A stretch of DNA of 30,000 bases from Symbiodinium natans (GCA_905221605.1 CAJNDS010002065.1:170001-200000); one strand, 5' to 3'. Counted from the stretch's first letter, positions 8,740 through 17,996 are shown. Notes: generated by a model from the letters alone, not told the origin. Numbers and translations: made by a program.

Positions 8740-9125
8740 GATGTTTGGATACCCGGATAGAGGTAAAAGACAGTGCGAGCAGGGCTCCGCCGGTGCCGCA
8801 ACACGGGCATTCTGGTGGTAGCCAGCCATAACCTTGAGGGCTCATGGTCTTGGTTCCAGGTGCCAGGCATGGGAGCTTCCGGAGAATCATGCATTGCAAG
8901 CAAAGTGAGAGGTTACGATTGCAGGGGTTCTGGTTCCTGGAAGCTGGTAGCCAGGTCGGGCTCAGGGAATAGACCCGACCTCTCATGTGTTACCAGAACG
9001 TGCCACAAGTTTGCGAGTAACAAAAACCCACTCAACAAAAACACAACGACACGGCAAACGTGCACATTGGACCTTGAGCCTCTTATTAACAACACCAGCC
9101 CCCTCCAACCTCTGAGTTTTCCTTT

Positions 9126-9212
9126 TCCCCTAAACCCGAAACCCTAAACCCTTTTCTTCCCCCATCTGGGCTGGGTGGGGAATGCCAGAAAAAAGCCTAA
9201 ACCCTAAACCCT
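9126..9212 (-). repeat. Two short telomeric arrays
   Basis: Three units at 9126-9151 and two at 9196-9212, separated by unique sequence. Confidence 0.8.
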
Positions 9213-9378
9213 GCTTTCCACACCCTGCTGCCAAGCCGCCATGGGACCTCCAATGCACAGAATCCCCAGCTCGCCATGAGCGGCTTCAGTACCTCGCCGC
9301 CAAGGGGCCCAAGGGTACTGAGCAGTTCTCTAAATTAGGGTCTCTTTTTGGGTCCCTAATATTCTAAGGGCGCCGTAT

Positions 9379-9420
9379 GAATATGTACACATATATGTAA
9401 AAAACACATACATACATATG
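9379..9420. repeat. Small CATA/TATG microsatellite
   Basis: ATGTACACATATATG followed by ACATACATACATATG. Confidence 0.8.
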
Positions 9421-9596
9421 GAGGACCCAGAAAAGGGACCGCCGCTTTGAGGCAGGCAGTAAATTATCCAACTACGACACAAAGCGTTAAATCCTGTTCA
9501 AGCGTTCCTGGGAATAAGTACTAATAATCGTCCCTTATGGCCCCTATACAATTAAACTGTAATAAACCCCCCCAAAACACTAAATCTTGAGCTATG

Positions 9597-9628
9597 GCCC
9601 TAAACCTTAAACCCGAAACCCTAAACCT
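9597..9628 (-). repeat. Short interstitial telomeric array
   Basis: Four imperfect units (CCCTAAA, CCTTAAA, CCCGAAA, CCCTAAA). Confidence 0.8.
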
Positions 9629-10157
9629 CATTCTGGGCCGGCCTTGGTCTGTAAGAACCAAAATCTTGGCCGCGCGCACGCCGCGCAGCAGCCCATCCTT
9701 TCTTTGGCACAAGTTGGCTTGAGCTCAAGGGTTGGGACTTTATGGGTTTTGGCGGGTTGCGGAACCCTAAACCCCTTTAGACCCGGAGCGCAGAAGGTTT
9801 CGGGAGTGGCGCTTGGCCTGTGGTCCGGGCACTTGCACTTGCCAGATGTTTGGTCGGGAGCTGAAGGCGTACTGGCGTTCCATTCGTGGAACATGCGCCC
9901 ATGACACGGCCCGAGCCAACCAATCTCCCGTTTCTCCGGATGCCCTTCCATGGAACTTTGAGCGAGGACTCGAGTTCAGCATGGTCAAAAACTTCTGAAG
10001 TTGAACGCTTGCAGCCATCATATTTTGACAGCTGGCCAGCTGAAGCATGGAGGGATCCTCTCGCACTATAAACTCAGAGTTCACGCTATTAAGTTCCGCT
10101 TAAGCCTTTGAATTCCGAAGCCGCAGCACGTGAGGTGTGGTGTTTGCCCCAACTAAT

Positions 10158-10291
10158 AAGGGGTTAATGGAGGGACCCTTAGAAGGGACACTTCATCTCA
10201 TTCCTGATAGTCCCTATATACCTAAGTAGCTCCCAGATAGCCCCCAAATGACCCCCAAGGTCTTTTATAAGGGTCCCTCCTTCAGTCCCTT
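10158..10291. mobile_element. Inverted-repeat element (MITE-like), single copy here
   Basis: A perfect 13-bp inverted repeat, GGAGGGACCCTTA (10169-10181) and TAAGGGTCCCTCC (10268-10280). Weaker pairing extends outwards (AAGGGGTTAAT with TTCAGTCCCTT). The interior is non-coding. No target duplication is visible. Confidence 0.65.
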
Positions 10292-10350
10292 GAAACAAAC
10301 AGCCACGGCACTTCCAAAGGATCGGCCCAGCACGTGAGCCTCGGCTTCAC

Positions 10351-10512
10351 CAAACTTGCTTAAGAACCCCCACGAAAATGAAAAAAATGTTCTTCCTTAT
10401 AACCCTAAACCCTAAACCCTAAACCCTAAACCCTAAACCCTAAACCCTAAACCCTAAACCCGAATTCTTCTCTTTCATCTTTTGGGGGGTCTCTTAATCG
10501 CAAATCGTAGCA
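10351..10512 (+). mobile_element. MITE-like element, family D copy 2, containing a telomeric array
   Basis: Left arm CTTGCTTAAGAACCCCCACG pairs with the right arm TTTTGGGGGGTCTCTTAATCGCAA with small gaps. The arm match continues inward on both sides (GAAAATGAAAAAAATG with CTTTCATC). A telomeric array fills the interior. The arm sequence is shared with 5745-5890 and 17059-17150. Confidence 0.65.
10401..10461 (-). repeat. Interstitial telomeric array inside family D element
   Basis: About nine perfect CCCTAAA units. TTCTTCCTT lies just left and TTCTTCTCTTT just right, a possible imperfect flanking duplication. Confidence 0.93.
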
Positions 10513-10587
10513 AAAGGCGAAGTGCGGGCTGCGGGGTCATTCCACAGCACATCCGAGCCCCCTGAAACATTATAAGCCTACAGTTTG

Positions 10588-10679
10588 GGTCTAGGGTTTA
10601 GGGTTTAGGGTTTAGGGTTTAGGGTTTAGGGTTTTGGGTTTTGGGTTTTGGGTTTTAGGGTTTTAGGGCTTAGGGTTTG
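10588..10679 (+). repeat. Interstitial telomeric array with TTTTGGG block
   Basis: Six TTTAGGG units, then TTTTGGG x3-4, then TTTTAGGG units. Confidence 0.93.
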
Positions 10680-10780
10680 GATGAAAAGTTAAAATCCAAC
10701 CTGGGGCCAGCTCAACCCCTTCCATGCAAGAATCGATGACGACAGCCTCAACCTCCCGTCCCTCTCCCTCTACTCAACCA

Positions 10781-10819
10781 AACCCTAAACCCTAAACCCT
10801 AAACCCTAAACCCTAAACC
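10781..10819 (-). repeat. Interstitial telomeric array, about 5 units
   Basis: Perfect CCCTAAA units. Confidence 0.93.
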
Positions 10820-11269
10820 ACCAAGACGACCAACCCCAAGGCCTGAGCCACAAACGTCAGCGTTTTCGGGAGCACGTCGAGCGGCCAATACTCTGAAGAC
10901 ACTAAGAGCTCGCGGAGGGCCGCGCCATGCCCGCGCCACCTCACATGTCTCACGTCTTCAAAGCATGATTTCAAGAAACGACTCAGAAAACGATTCCAAT
11001 GCTCTGCTTGCGCGGCCAGATGGGGGTGGAAGGTGCTCTGCCCAGATGGCATTATGGTGCGGTCGGTGTGGAAATCTTGTGCGAATCTTGTCCGATTTTG
11101 CGCTCAGAATTCCAAACTCATCGTCCTCAAAAACCCCTCAGACCGATAACCAAGACACTCGCACGCTCGAGCACTATACTTGGTCCCTCTACTGGAAGCG
11201 ACCAGTCATGGCCTCTGCGCCAGCTGTGGCGGCAGGCGCTCCTTTGCGATTGCTTTCGGAACACAGTTT

Positions 11270-11299
11270 TTGGGGTTTTAGGGTTTGGGGTTTAGGGTT
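11270..11299 (+). repeat. Short degenerate telomeric array
   Basis: TTTTGGGG, TTTTAGGG, TTTGGGG, TTTAGGG. Confidence 0.8.
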
Positions 11300-11347
11300 T
11301 TTTCTAGGAGCATATGACTTTCAACCTCATCAGCACTTCTGGGTGCC

Positions 11348-11620
11348 ATGGGTACCCCATTCGAGATGCTTTGCCTCACACAGACAAGCCCAGCACCTTT
11401 GAAGAACAGCCAGTTCGAGCTCAGCGTCTCCCCAAGTGAATACGAGATCGATGTTGGGCAAATCCTGGACGGCACTTTCGCAGCCTACAGCCCTAAGACC
11501 TTGGAAGGCCATCCTAAAATGGATCTCAGGCGGTGGGCTGGGTCGTTTGGGACTGCGGGCGCATGGTGTTCAACTCCTCAACTCCTTCTGCTTTCACAGC
11601 ATGCACACCTAGGCGCCTAA
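11348..11620 (+). CDS. Possible exon, unknown function
   Basis: 90 codons. Residues about 15-55 (SPAPLKNSQFELSVSPSEYE onward) look protein-like and acidic. No domain is recognised. An overlapping minus frame (11278-11475) is also open. Low confidence. Confidence 0.15.
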   Translation: MGTPFEMLCLTQTSPAPLKNSQFELSVSPSEYEIDVGQILDGTFAAYSPKTLEGHPKMDLRRWAGSFGTAGAWCSTPQLLLLSQHAHLGA

Positions 11621-11639
11621 TCTCATAGACTCTAGCCTC

Positions 11640-12440
11640 CACAGTTGCAACTGACTAGGTATAAGGCACGCCAACCTCGATCAAAAGTGATGCACGATGC
11701 CGGCAGCATCGTGTTGGTCATGTAATAACAGGCCGTGAAGGATCATCTTTCACACGCTTCGTGACTCGCTTTACACGCCCTTGACCCACCTCTGCAGGTT
11801 TGCGTGCCAGCAAGTCCTCGTGCAGGAAACCAGCAGCACTTCTACTACCGAAACTCTGGGCCCTACACTGCTACACCTTGCCGTGCTCTGTCATGTTGAC
11901 TTGACTAGTGGAACGCTTCCAAGAAGCACCAGCAGCAGGCCTGCACGGGTTGTAAGGCCTGAAACCCCAAGGTGGAACTTCCATACATCCCACTGCCATG
12001 CCCCGACAAACCGAAAGCTCGCCGGTCCAAATGCTCAGGAACCACACCCAGCACAGTGATCTGCTCCTGACCAGCAACAGGCAAAGTAATTCATATCAGT
12101 TCGAGGTAACTCGACTAGGATGACTAGACTGATCGGTACGCTTATCATGCAGATTGCTGGACTCTGCTGCTTTTGGTTTGTAGCGCTGCCTGCCAGCTGA
12201 CTGTTACCTCAGCAACAACTCTTGGCACACATCCCAGTTCGGCTGCGAAGAGACATTTTCTAGACTTTCTGTAGGTAGGGTTTAGTCCACTTCAGTCCAG
12301 TTCAGTCCACGCTGTGGCCACCTCGCCTCAGCAATGCACTGCTGCAGCTTGGCCACCTCGGTCATCTCGGTCAAAACCTTGACTTGGCAGGTGTGGGAAC
12401 CCCTCGGAGTGCCCCGCTTTCGCCTCAAGCTCCTGGGTAG
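11640..12440. other. Interval without recognised gene
   Basis: Unique sequence with short open frames only. A CAGTCCA motif repeats three times in 12286-12312 (GTCCACTTCAGTCCAGTTCA..GTCCACGC), which is the only local structure seen. Confidence 0.4.
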
Positions 12441-12441
12441 C

Positions 12442-12969
12442 CTACGCGCAAACTGCAGAGACGTCTGCCAACTCCAGTACGAATGATTCCGCAACACATC
12501 TTAAGACACTGGTGCTCAAGATTGTGAGAGCCAGTGTTGGGCATCTCAGCCAACTGTGGGATCTGCAAACTGAATGCTGGCAAGCAGCAGCAGTTCCGCC
12601 GTACGCCAGGGCAATGCTCAGCTGTCCTGGTGTTTGGTTTGAACGTTGTTCAGGAGCGCAGAGTTCAATCAGAAACGGCGAACACACATGTTGAACAAAC
12701 AGATATTGGCGTTCGTGCAAGCCGCATGATGAGCTCTGATGTTGCAGCGCAGCGCTTGTACTTGCAGCTAAAGCAAAATGCACAACCCGCTCGACCAGTT
12801 GCAATGGTATGCCCTGGCAAACTGCTGCAAGAAGCCAAGCGCTGACGCGGCCCAGTAGACGCTCGTATGGGCCAGAACCTTGGAACTTCAGGGCGCCCAC
12901 CGAATTCAAACCTGCATTCAAGCACTTCAAGCATTCCTCGGCACAAGGAGCAAGAAGCACTTGCAACAC
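12442..12969 (-). CDS. Longest unique-sequence minus-strand frame, unknown protein
   Basis: 175 codons with balanced, rather hydrophobic composition. Examples are ECLKCLNAGLNSVGALKF near residues 12-30 and RVSAWLLAAVCQGIPLQLVE near 41-60. It has no low-complexity sequence. Cysteine is frequent. I recognise no domain. The opposite strand is also open (12534-12845, ending ARPVAMVCPGKLLQEAKR), and that frame looks equally protein-like. At most one of the two is real. One frame of this length is roughly what chance predicts for the window. Confidence 0.22.
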   Translation of the reverse strand: MLQVLLAPCAEECLKCLNAGLNSVGALKFQGSGPYERLLGRVSAWLLAAVCQGIPLQLVERVVHFALAASTSAALQHQSSSCGLHERQYLFVQHVCSPFLIELCAPEQRSNQTPGQLSIALAYGGTAAACQHSVCRSHSWLRCPTLALTILSTSVLRCVAESFVLELADVSAVCA

Positions 12970-13234
12970 AGGACTCTTTGCAACTGCCGGCCTCTTTTTG
13001 CCTCTACCCTACAGCCTCATGCCCCAACTCCTTTCACCGAAAGTCAGACAACCAAACAATTAAAAACAAAAAACAGGCTCAACCCTGACATCCCGAAACT
13101 CCTACCCTTCGCAGCCCCAACGACTCTCTCCAGACTCTCTGAACCTTCCACACCCTTCAGGGACATCGGATCCCTTCAACGAGTCGACCAAAGCACCACA
13201 GGCCGACGCCGCGGAGTCCAAAGCTCCTCGGAAA

Positions 13235-13343
13235 ACCCTAAACCCTAAACCCTAAACCCTAAACCCTAAACCCTAAACCCTAAGCCCTAAACCCTAAACC
13301 CTAAACCCTAAACCCTAAACCCTAAACCCTAAACCCTAAACCC
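13235..13343 (-). repeat. Interstitial telomeric array, about 15 units
   Basis: Perfect CCCTAAA with a single CCCTAAG unit. Confidence 0.96.
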
Positions 13344-13396
13344 AAGCCGCAGCTTGAGAGCAGCCACGAGGGGCAGGTCGTCGGCCCAGGGACACC

Positions 13397-13504
13397 AATT
13401 AAGGAACATTCTCAAAATTATGATAGGGCTCCTTATATGGTTTAAGGAATATTCCTTGTATTATAATAGGGCTTCTTATATGGTCTAAGGAGTATTCCTT
13501 AATT
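13397..13504. mobile_element. Inverted-repeat element with internal 43-bp duplication
   Basis: Outer inverted repeat AATTAAGGAA / TTCCTTAATT. Inside, 13418-13457 and 13461-13500 are direct copies (36 of 40 identical), each ending in an AAGGA..TATTCCTT palindrome. The structure is both tandem and palindromic. No target duplication and no coding potential. Confidence 0.7.
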
Positions 13505-13530
13505 CAGGGGTATTGGAGTTTCTGGGGGGG

Positions 13531-13647
13531 TGTTTTGTGATACTGTCGTGGGGTCGTCTGCCTACCCCGGCGTTTGGTGTTACAGTCGTAGGGTCCTCTA
13601 GCTACCCCCGGTGTTTAGTGTTACAGTCGTGGGTGGTGGGGTCCTCC
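13531..13647 (+). repeat. 41-bp tandem repeat, 3 copies
   Basis: Units start near 13531, 13571 and 13612. Each contains GTTTnGTGTTACAGTCGT-like sequence followed by GGGTCCTCTAGCTACCCCCGG-like sequence, about 80-85 percent similar. It lies 27 bp after the palindromic element. Confidence 0.85.
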
Positions 13648-13649
13648 GA

Positions 13650-14222
13650 CGATGACCTCAAATCTGCCAGAAACCCCTGCAGAAAGAAGGCTTTTTGCTA
13701 CCCGGTTGCCCAATAGCTCGACTTCTCATGCAGAAACATCCTGCAATCACAGGGCCGTCAAGCTGTTTTGGGGGTTTTGAGCCTCAGGCCCTGAGTGGGT
13801 TCGGTGGGCACAGTCGCAAAGGCTAAATGTTGGGAATTTCCGGGAGAAATGTGAGGAACGAAGCGGTTTTTCTTGCGTTTGGCGCCTCATGAGCCTTAGA
13901 ATTCAGACTTGTGGGGTTGGGAGTTGATGTGACTAGGTTGCATCCTAGCCAGTGGGGAAGCACAGGCCTACATCCACAAAGCACAGTGGAACAGCGCAGT
14001 CGAACACATCACGAGCCCTCCGTCTCGACCCTTTAGACATCCCTAAGACATCCCTAAGACCTTCTGAGTTTCACGAAAGTCCTGTGCGTGACCTCGACGA
14101 TCTTCGTCCGTACTGTGCCGCCAGTGAAGATGAAGCAAATCCCATCAGAAGGCACGGGCGGCACGTGGTGGTCTGAAGGGGGCAACACGGTGCGGCTTTG
14201 TTTGGGCCGCGTGGTTTTGGAT
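13650..14222. other. Gene-free interval
   Basis: Unique sequence. The only structure is a short CCCTAAGACAT tandem near 14041-14060. Open frames stay below 75 codons. Confidence 0.45.
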
Positions 14223-14223
14223 T

Positions 14224-14258
14224 TTGGGTTTCGGGTTAGGATTTAGGGTTTAGGGTTT
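14224..14258 (+). repeat. Short interstitial telomeric array
   Basis: TTTTGGG, TTTCGGG, TTAGG, ATTTAGGG, TTTAGGG units. Confidence 0.85.
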
Positions 14259-14360
14259 CTGCAGCGCTAGCTCTGAAGAGCGGCAACCCGAGCGCGAGAC
14301 GAAACATGAGCCCGATGCACTTAAAGCTCAACTGGGGAACTAGGTACCGAATGCAAAGGG

Positions 14361-14631
14361 TTTAGGGTTTAGGGTTTAGGGTTTATAGGGTTTATAGGGT
14401 TTATAGGGTTTATAGGGTTTATAGGGTTTATAGGGTGTTTAGGGTTTATAGGGTTTATAGGGTTTATAGGGTTTATAGGGTTTATAGGGTTTATAGGGTT
14501 TATAGGGTTTATAGGGTTATAGGGTTTTTTAGGGTTTATAGGGTTTATAGGGTTTATAGGGTTTATAGGGTTTATAGGGTTTATAGGGATTTTAGGGTTT
14601 AGGGTTTAGGCTAAGGGTTTAGGGTTTAGGG
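14361..14631 (+). repeat. Telomere-variant array, TTTATAGGG 9-mer
   Basis: Three canonical TTTAGGG units, then about 23 TTTATAGGG units broken by GTTTAGGG and TTATAGGG irregularities, then canonical units again. The variant occurs nowhere else in the window, so it must have amplified in place. Confidence 0.96.
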
Positions 14632-14735
14632 GCTCAGTCCGCACGGCTGCGTGCTGCCAAGGCTCCATCGCCATTCAGCAGGGAGCCCCGAGGCTCCTCC
14701 TGCAAAGGGCAGGCGGAAAGCCCGGTTCTCTTTGA

Positions 14736-14820
14736 GTTTAGGTTTAGGGGTTTAGGGTTTAGGGTTTAGGGTTTGGGGTTTAGGGTTTAGGGTTTAGGGC
14801 TTGGGGCTTTGGGCTTTGGG
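14736..14820 (+). repeat. Interstitial telomeric array
   Basis: About eleven units; TTTGGGG, CTTGGGG and CTTTGGG variants cluster at the right end. Confidence 0.93.
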
Positions 14821-14857
14821 TTCCCTTTCTAGACCCAACAGGAACCTAGGAATAAAA

Positions 14858-14896
14858 AGGGTGCCCTTCTTGGCTTAAAGGGGCTTATAAAGAACC
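14858..14896 (+). repeat. Dispersed repeat pair, member 1
   Basis: AGGGTGCCCTTCTTGGCTTA.. resembles 17876-17913 over about 38 bp (roughly 75-80 percent by eye). Both adjoin telomeric arrays. Confidence 0.45.
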
Positions 14897-15940
14897 TAAA
14901 CCAGGTCTCCCGACATTTTAGCTGAGCCTTAGAAAGCCCAAGAACTCCCCCAGCACGTGTGGGAAGCCAACGCGAAGTCTGATGGCTCAAACCCTCCACC
15001 CCCTTCCCTCCCTTCCAAAGTACTACCAGTGTTCAAGTGTGACAAGCAGCACGCACACTCAAAGAATTTCAATTTGAAAGGAACACAGCACTACCCAGAA
15101 GCTTTTGCCTCACTGAGCACACTTATAATTCGCTAAGCTGCCCTAAGCTTCACACGACCAAAAGCCCTGAACTGTAAGGACTTTTCATCTGTGGAACTTC
15201 CCAACCCTGCATGTGCACCGGGAGCCAGGCCAATCGGGGAACAGAGCGGTGCGCCTGAAACCAGTCTGGACGTGTCTGGAGGACGTTTTGTTCGAGACTT
15301 GAGCGTTCAGAGTTTGAGGACTAAGAGGTTGAGGCTTAAGGATTCACACTATTGCTTAACCAGGTCTGTCTTGCTCACAAAAGGGATCGGCAAATCGCTG
15401 TGGGTCTACATAGGAGTGGCTTGTCGCAGGCTCTCCATGTCGCAGGATGTTTGCAAGAAGGGGCTTTTCGCGGAGGCTTGTCGCACGGAGGCGTGTTGCA
15501 AGAAGAATGACCCTGTTCCAAACCCTACAGTATGGCCCCGTGTTGCAGAAAGACGCACACCGGCTAAAATGCCGTAAGCCATGCAAAAGGCTCCAAAGAT
15601 GGAGGAAAAAAAACAACCTTTCCAACCAACTTTCTGTGATTTTTGGCTCTGAGCCTCGCTATTGCCATCTCCACCGATGACCAGCCAGGGCCGCAGTGAG
15701 TGCAGCACGAAGTCATTCCTTTGGGTTTTAGTTCTTGCCCAAGAAAATCACAACTCATGACTCTAGGACTCTATAGGATAGGGGGGGGGGGGGCATTTGC
15801 TCATTCCTTGTCTGCTCTGTCGGGCGCCATGATATGCGAAGGCCAATGTGAACCGGCATACGCCACTGTAGAGAGGCACCGCAGCGCATGACCTCCTGAG
15901 CAACCGAACTGCCCTGCGCCGAAACCATCCTGAACCAGCC
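14897..15940. other. Interval without recognised gene
   Basis: A plus-strand frame of 128 codons (15191-15577) shows no domain, and other frames are open on the opposite strand. A 14-base G run lies at 15780-15794. Nothing else recognised. Confidence 0.4.
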
Positions 15941-16010
15941 TGAATAGGGGCTGGGGGAATAAGGTACCCTATATAATCCCTTAAAGGGTGTATATAGGGG
16001 GGATATAGGG
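15941..16010 (+). mobile_element. Family A copy, truncated at right by telomeric repeats
   Basis: GGTACCCTATATAATCCCTT.. through GATATAGGG (15963-16010) matches the interior of the copy at 16605-16727 almost base for base. Where that copy continues TACCTCATTCCCC, this one switches to CTTCGGGTTTAGGGTTTTAGGG. The right arm is absent and the left end is degraded. Confidence 0.75.
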
Positions 16011-16032
16011 CTTCGGGTTTAGGGTTTTAGGG
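16011..16032 (+). repeat. Short telomeric array replacing a transposon arm
   Basis: Three units (TTCGGG, TTTAGGG, TTTTAGGG), beginning exactly where the family A homology ends. Confidence 0.8.
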
Positions 16033-16200
16033 AACGGCATCTCTCTTCCCGACGCCAAGAAGCCGAGATCGTTGCAGCCTTGGGCTGTAAAGGCGAACGA
16101 GCAATGTGTTGGGACCAGGGCTCACAGGTGGGAGGCCCGCGTTGCTAATGTCTGCTGCTTGAGCGGCTTCAACGCGAGGCGTGCCTCCCTGATCAACCGT

Positions 16201-16463
16201 AACCCCTAAACCCCTAAACCCCTAAACCCCTAAACCCCTAAACCCCTAAACCCCTAAACCCCTAAACCCCTAAAACCCTAAAACCCTAAACCCCTAAACC
16301 CCTAAACCCCTAAACCCCTAAACCCCTAAACCCCTAAACCCCTAAACTAAACCCTAAACCAACCCCTAAAACCCTAAACCCCTAAACCCCTAAACCCCTA
16401 AACCCCCTAAACCCCTAAACCCCTCAACCCCTAAACCCCTAAACCCTAAACCCCTAAACCCCT
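16201..16463 (-). repeat. Telomere-variant array, CCCCTAAA 8-mer
   Basis: About 30 CCCCTAAA units with occasional CCCTAAAA, CCCTAAA and CCCTCAA variants. It is one of the two longest arrays in the window. Confidence 0.96.
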
Positions 16464-16604
16464 ATTTGGTTTCTGTGGGCCCCTAGAAAGGCTCTTCGAG
16501 GGACCCCGACTCAAGCTCACTGCAGCTTAGGCACTTCTCGTCCGTGAGATCCCGGCTGAGCAAAACCTCGGCCACGGCCGCATTTTTACTCAGAACAGCC
16601 TTTC

Positions 16605-16727
16605 CTTACTGTTGGTTAGTAGGGGGCTTGGGGAAAAAGGTACCCTATAAAATCCCTGAAAGGGTGTATATAGGGGGATATAGGGTACCTCATTCCCCAT
16701 TCCCTCCTGGTTCTAACCAGGAGTAAG
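16605..16727 (+). mobile_element. MITE-like element, family A copy, most complete
   Basis: Left terminus CTTACTGTTGGTTAGTAGGG; right terminus reads CTAACCAGGAGTAAG, the inverse with two mismatches. TTTC flanks both sides (16601-16604 and 16728-16731), a 4-bp target duplication. The interior is palindromic (GGTACCCTATA..TATAGGGTACC). It is 123 bp and non-coding. A 4-bp duplication is compatible with superfamilies such as Sola or Chapaev, but the ends do not allow an assignment. Confidence 0.9.
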
Positions 16728-16731
16728 TTTC

Positions 16732-17058
16732 TGCTTCCAGGTCTCGTAGATGTTTCTGGGGCTTTGAAGCCAAGCGGACCCCAGAATGTGAGCAAGCCAG
16801 TATCCAATTAAAGGCGACCGAGTACCTGCCTAGACTCAGAAGATCTCAGGCTGCTGAACCGTGCAATTAGCTAGGAATGCCAAAACAAATATGAATGAAC
16901 GGAAGAAACGCAACTAAAGAGACAGTGGAGCCAGGCGTAGCCACGCTGAAGTTCAGCCACCCTCCGTGTCCGAGAAACCACTTTCCCCTTGCAGTGAGAC
17001 ATGCCCACGTGGGGCCTTTTGAGGCCGTAGCGGGGCCTTCACAACTCACCCTCATCAT
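16732..17058. other. Gene-free interval
   Basis: A 107-codon plus frame starts at 16895 and runs through the family D element, so it is not credible as a gene. Nothing else recognised. Confidence 0.45.
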
Positions 17059-17150
17059 CTACTATCGGCTTCAGAACCGAATCCCTAGATTCCCCTTATC
17101 AGGAAAAGGATGTGTTTTAACTCTTTGGAGGGTTCTTAAGCAAATAGTAG
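17059..17150 (+). mobile_element. MITE-like element, family D copy 3
   Basis: CTACTATCGGCTTCAGAACC (17059-17078) is the inverse of GGTTCTTAAGCAAATAGTAG (17131-17150), 17 of 20 matching. The right arm matches the right terminus of 5745-5890. It is 92 bp with no telomeric insert, so it helps define the family ends. Confidence 0.72.
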
Positions 17151-17676
17151 GCATCTTCGAACCTTCCGAAGAGAAGGCTTGGAAGCTTGTAAACCGAAAC
17201 CCGTGCAATAATCGCTGATATTCTGCAGATGCCTCAATTCATTCGGAAGTCCCGCTCCTCTTGTTGAGCTACGCCAGCAACCCCAAACTCCCAAACCCTC
17301 CCTGAAGTTGGCTTTCCGGTTTTGCAGAACATCAGTAGCTGCTGCTACGGGGCGAAGCGCTGCCCACAGCGACTCGCTGCCAACAGCGTAGGGAGGAAAT
17401 CTGGATCCTGGTGGGCGCTGCTATTTACTGACCTTTGGGGTTAGACTCCGACTCCTTGCGCTAACGAAGTCATCAGCAGATTCGTTAAAGTGTGTTTTAA
17501 CGACTTCTGCCTGCTTGGTCTCACACCCCCTTGTTGCGTGTGGGCAAGCACAGATTGAGCTTGGATTAGTTGCACTGGAGAAGGCATCTAGTTTGACACG
17601 GGCTATGCAAGCTTCTGTGGAGTGATTCTTCGAAAAAGGATCATGCATCGGATTTTCGCAGGCCTTTAATGATTGA
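17151..17676. other. Gene-free interval
   Basis: Unique sequence with only short open frames; no repeat or RNA gene recognised. Confidence 0.45.
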
Positions 17677-17730
17677 TTAGGGTTTAGGGCTCCCTAAACC
17701 CTAAACCCTAAACCCTAAAGCCTAAACCCA
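17677..17730. repeat. Head-to-head telomeric junction
   Basis: TTAGGGTTTAGGG (17677-17689), then CT, then CCCTAAACCCTAA (17692-17704), a 13-bp perfect palindrome arm. The CCCTAAA array continues to 17730. The order 5'-TTTAGGG then CCCTAAA is that of fused telomere ends. Confidence 0.93.
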
Positions 17731-17787
17731 AGAATATAGGGGGGAACGGCTTAGAATTGTCCTCTCAGGAACCTCCCAATCCGAAGC

Positions 17788-17872
17788 CAACCCTAAACAC
17801 TGAACCCAACACCCCCTAAACCCCCCCCCCTCTTGCGCTCGGACCCCTAAACCTTCGACCCTAAACCCTGAA
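17788..17872 (-). repeat. Degenerate telomeric units with poly-C
   Basis: CCCTAAA, ACTGAA and CCCCCTAAA units on either side of a 10-12 base C run near 17820. Confidence 0.75.
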
Positions 17873-17875
17873 CCG

Positions 17876-17913
17876 AGGGTGCCCTTTATTGGTTCAAAGT
17901 GGCTTCAAAAACG
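17876..17913 (+). repeat. Dispersed repeat pair, member 2
   Basis: AGGGTGCCCTTTATTGGTTC.. is the counterpart of 14858-14896. Confidence 0.45.
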
Positions 17914-17996
17914 GAGCATTTATCAGCTTTTTAAAACAGGGGAAGTAGGGGCCTACTCGGGCTCCTAGACTCGTCGGGATGCCCCGGGATGCCCCC

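Noticed and set aside
9334-9360. Small hairpin ATTAGGG..CCCTAAT as an element
   Set aside because: Seven-base arms with a 13-base loop are too short to separate from chance in a genome full of TAGGG-type sequence.
16895-17218. 107-codon plus frame as a gene
   Set aside because: It runs through the whole family D inverted-repeat element and shows no domain.
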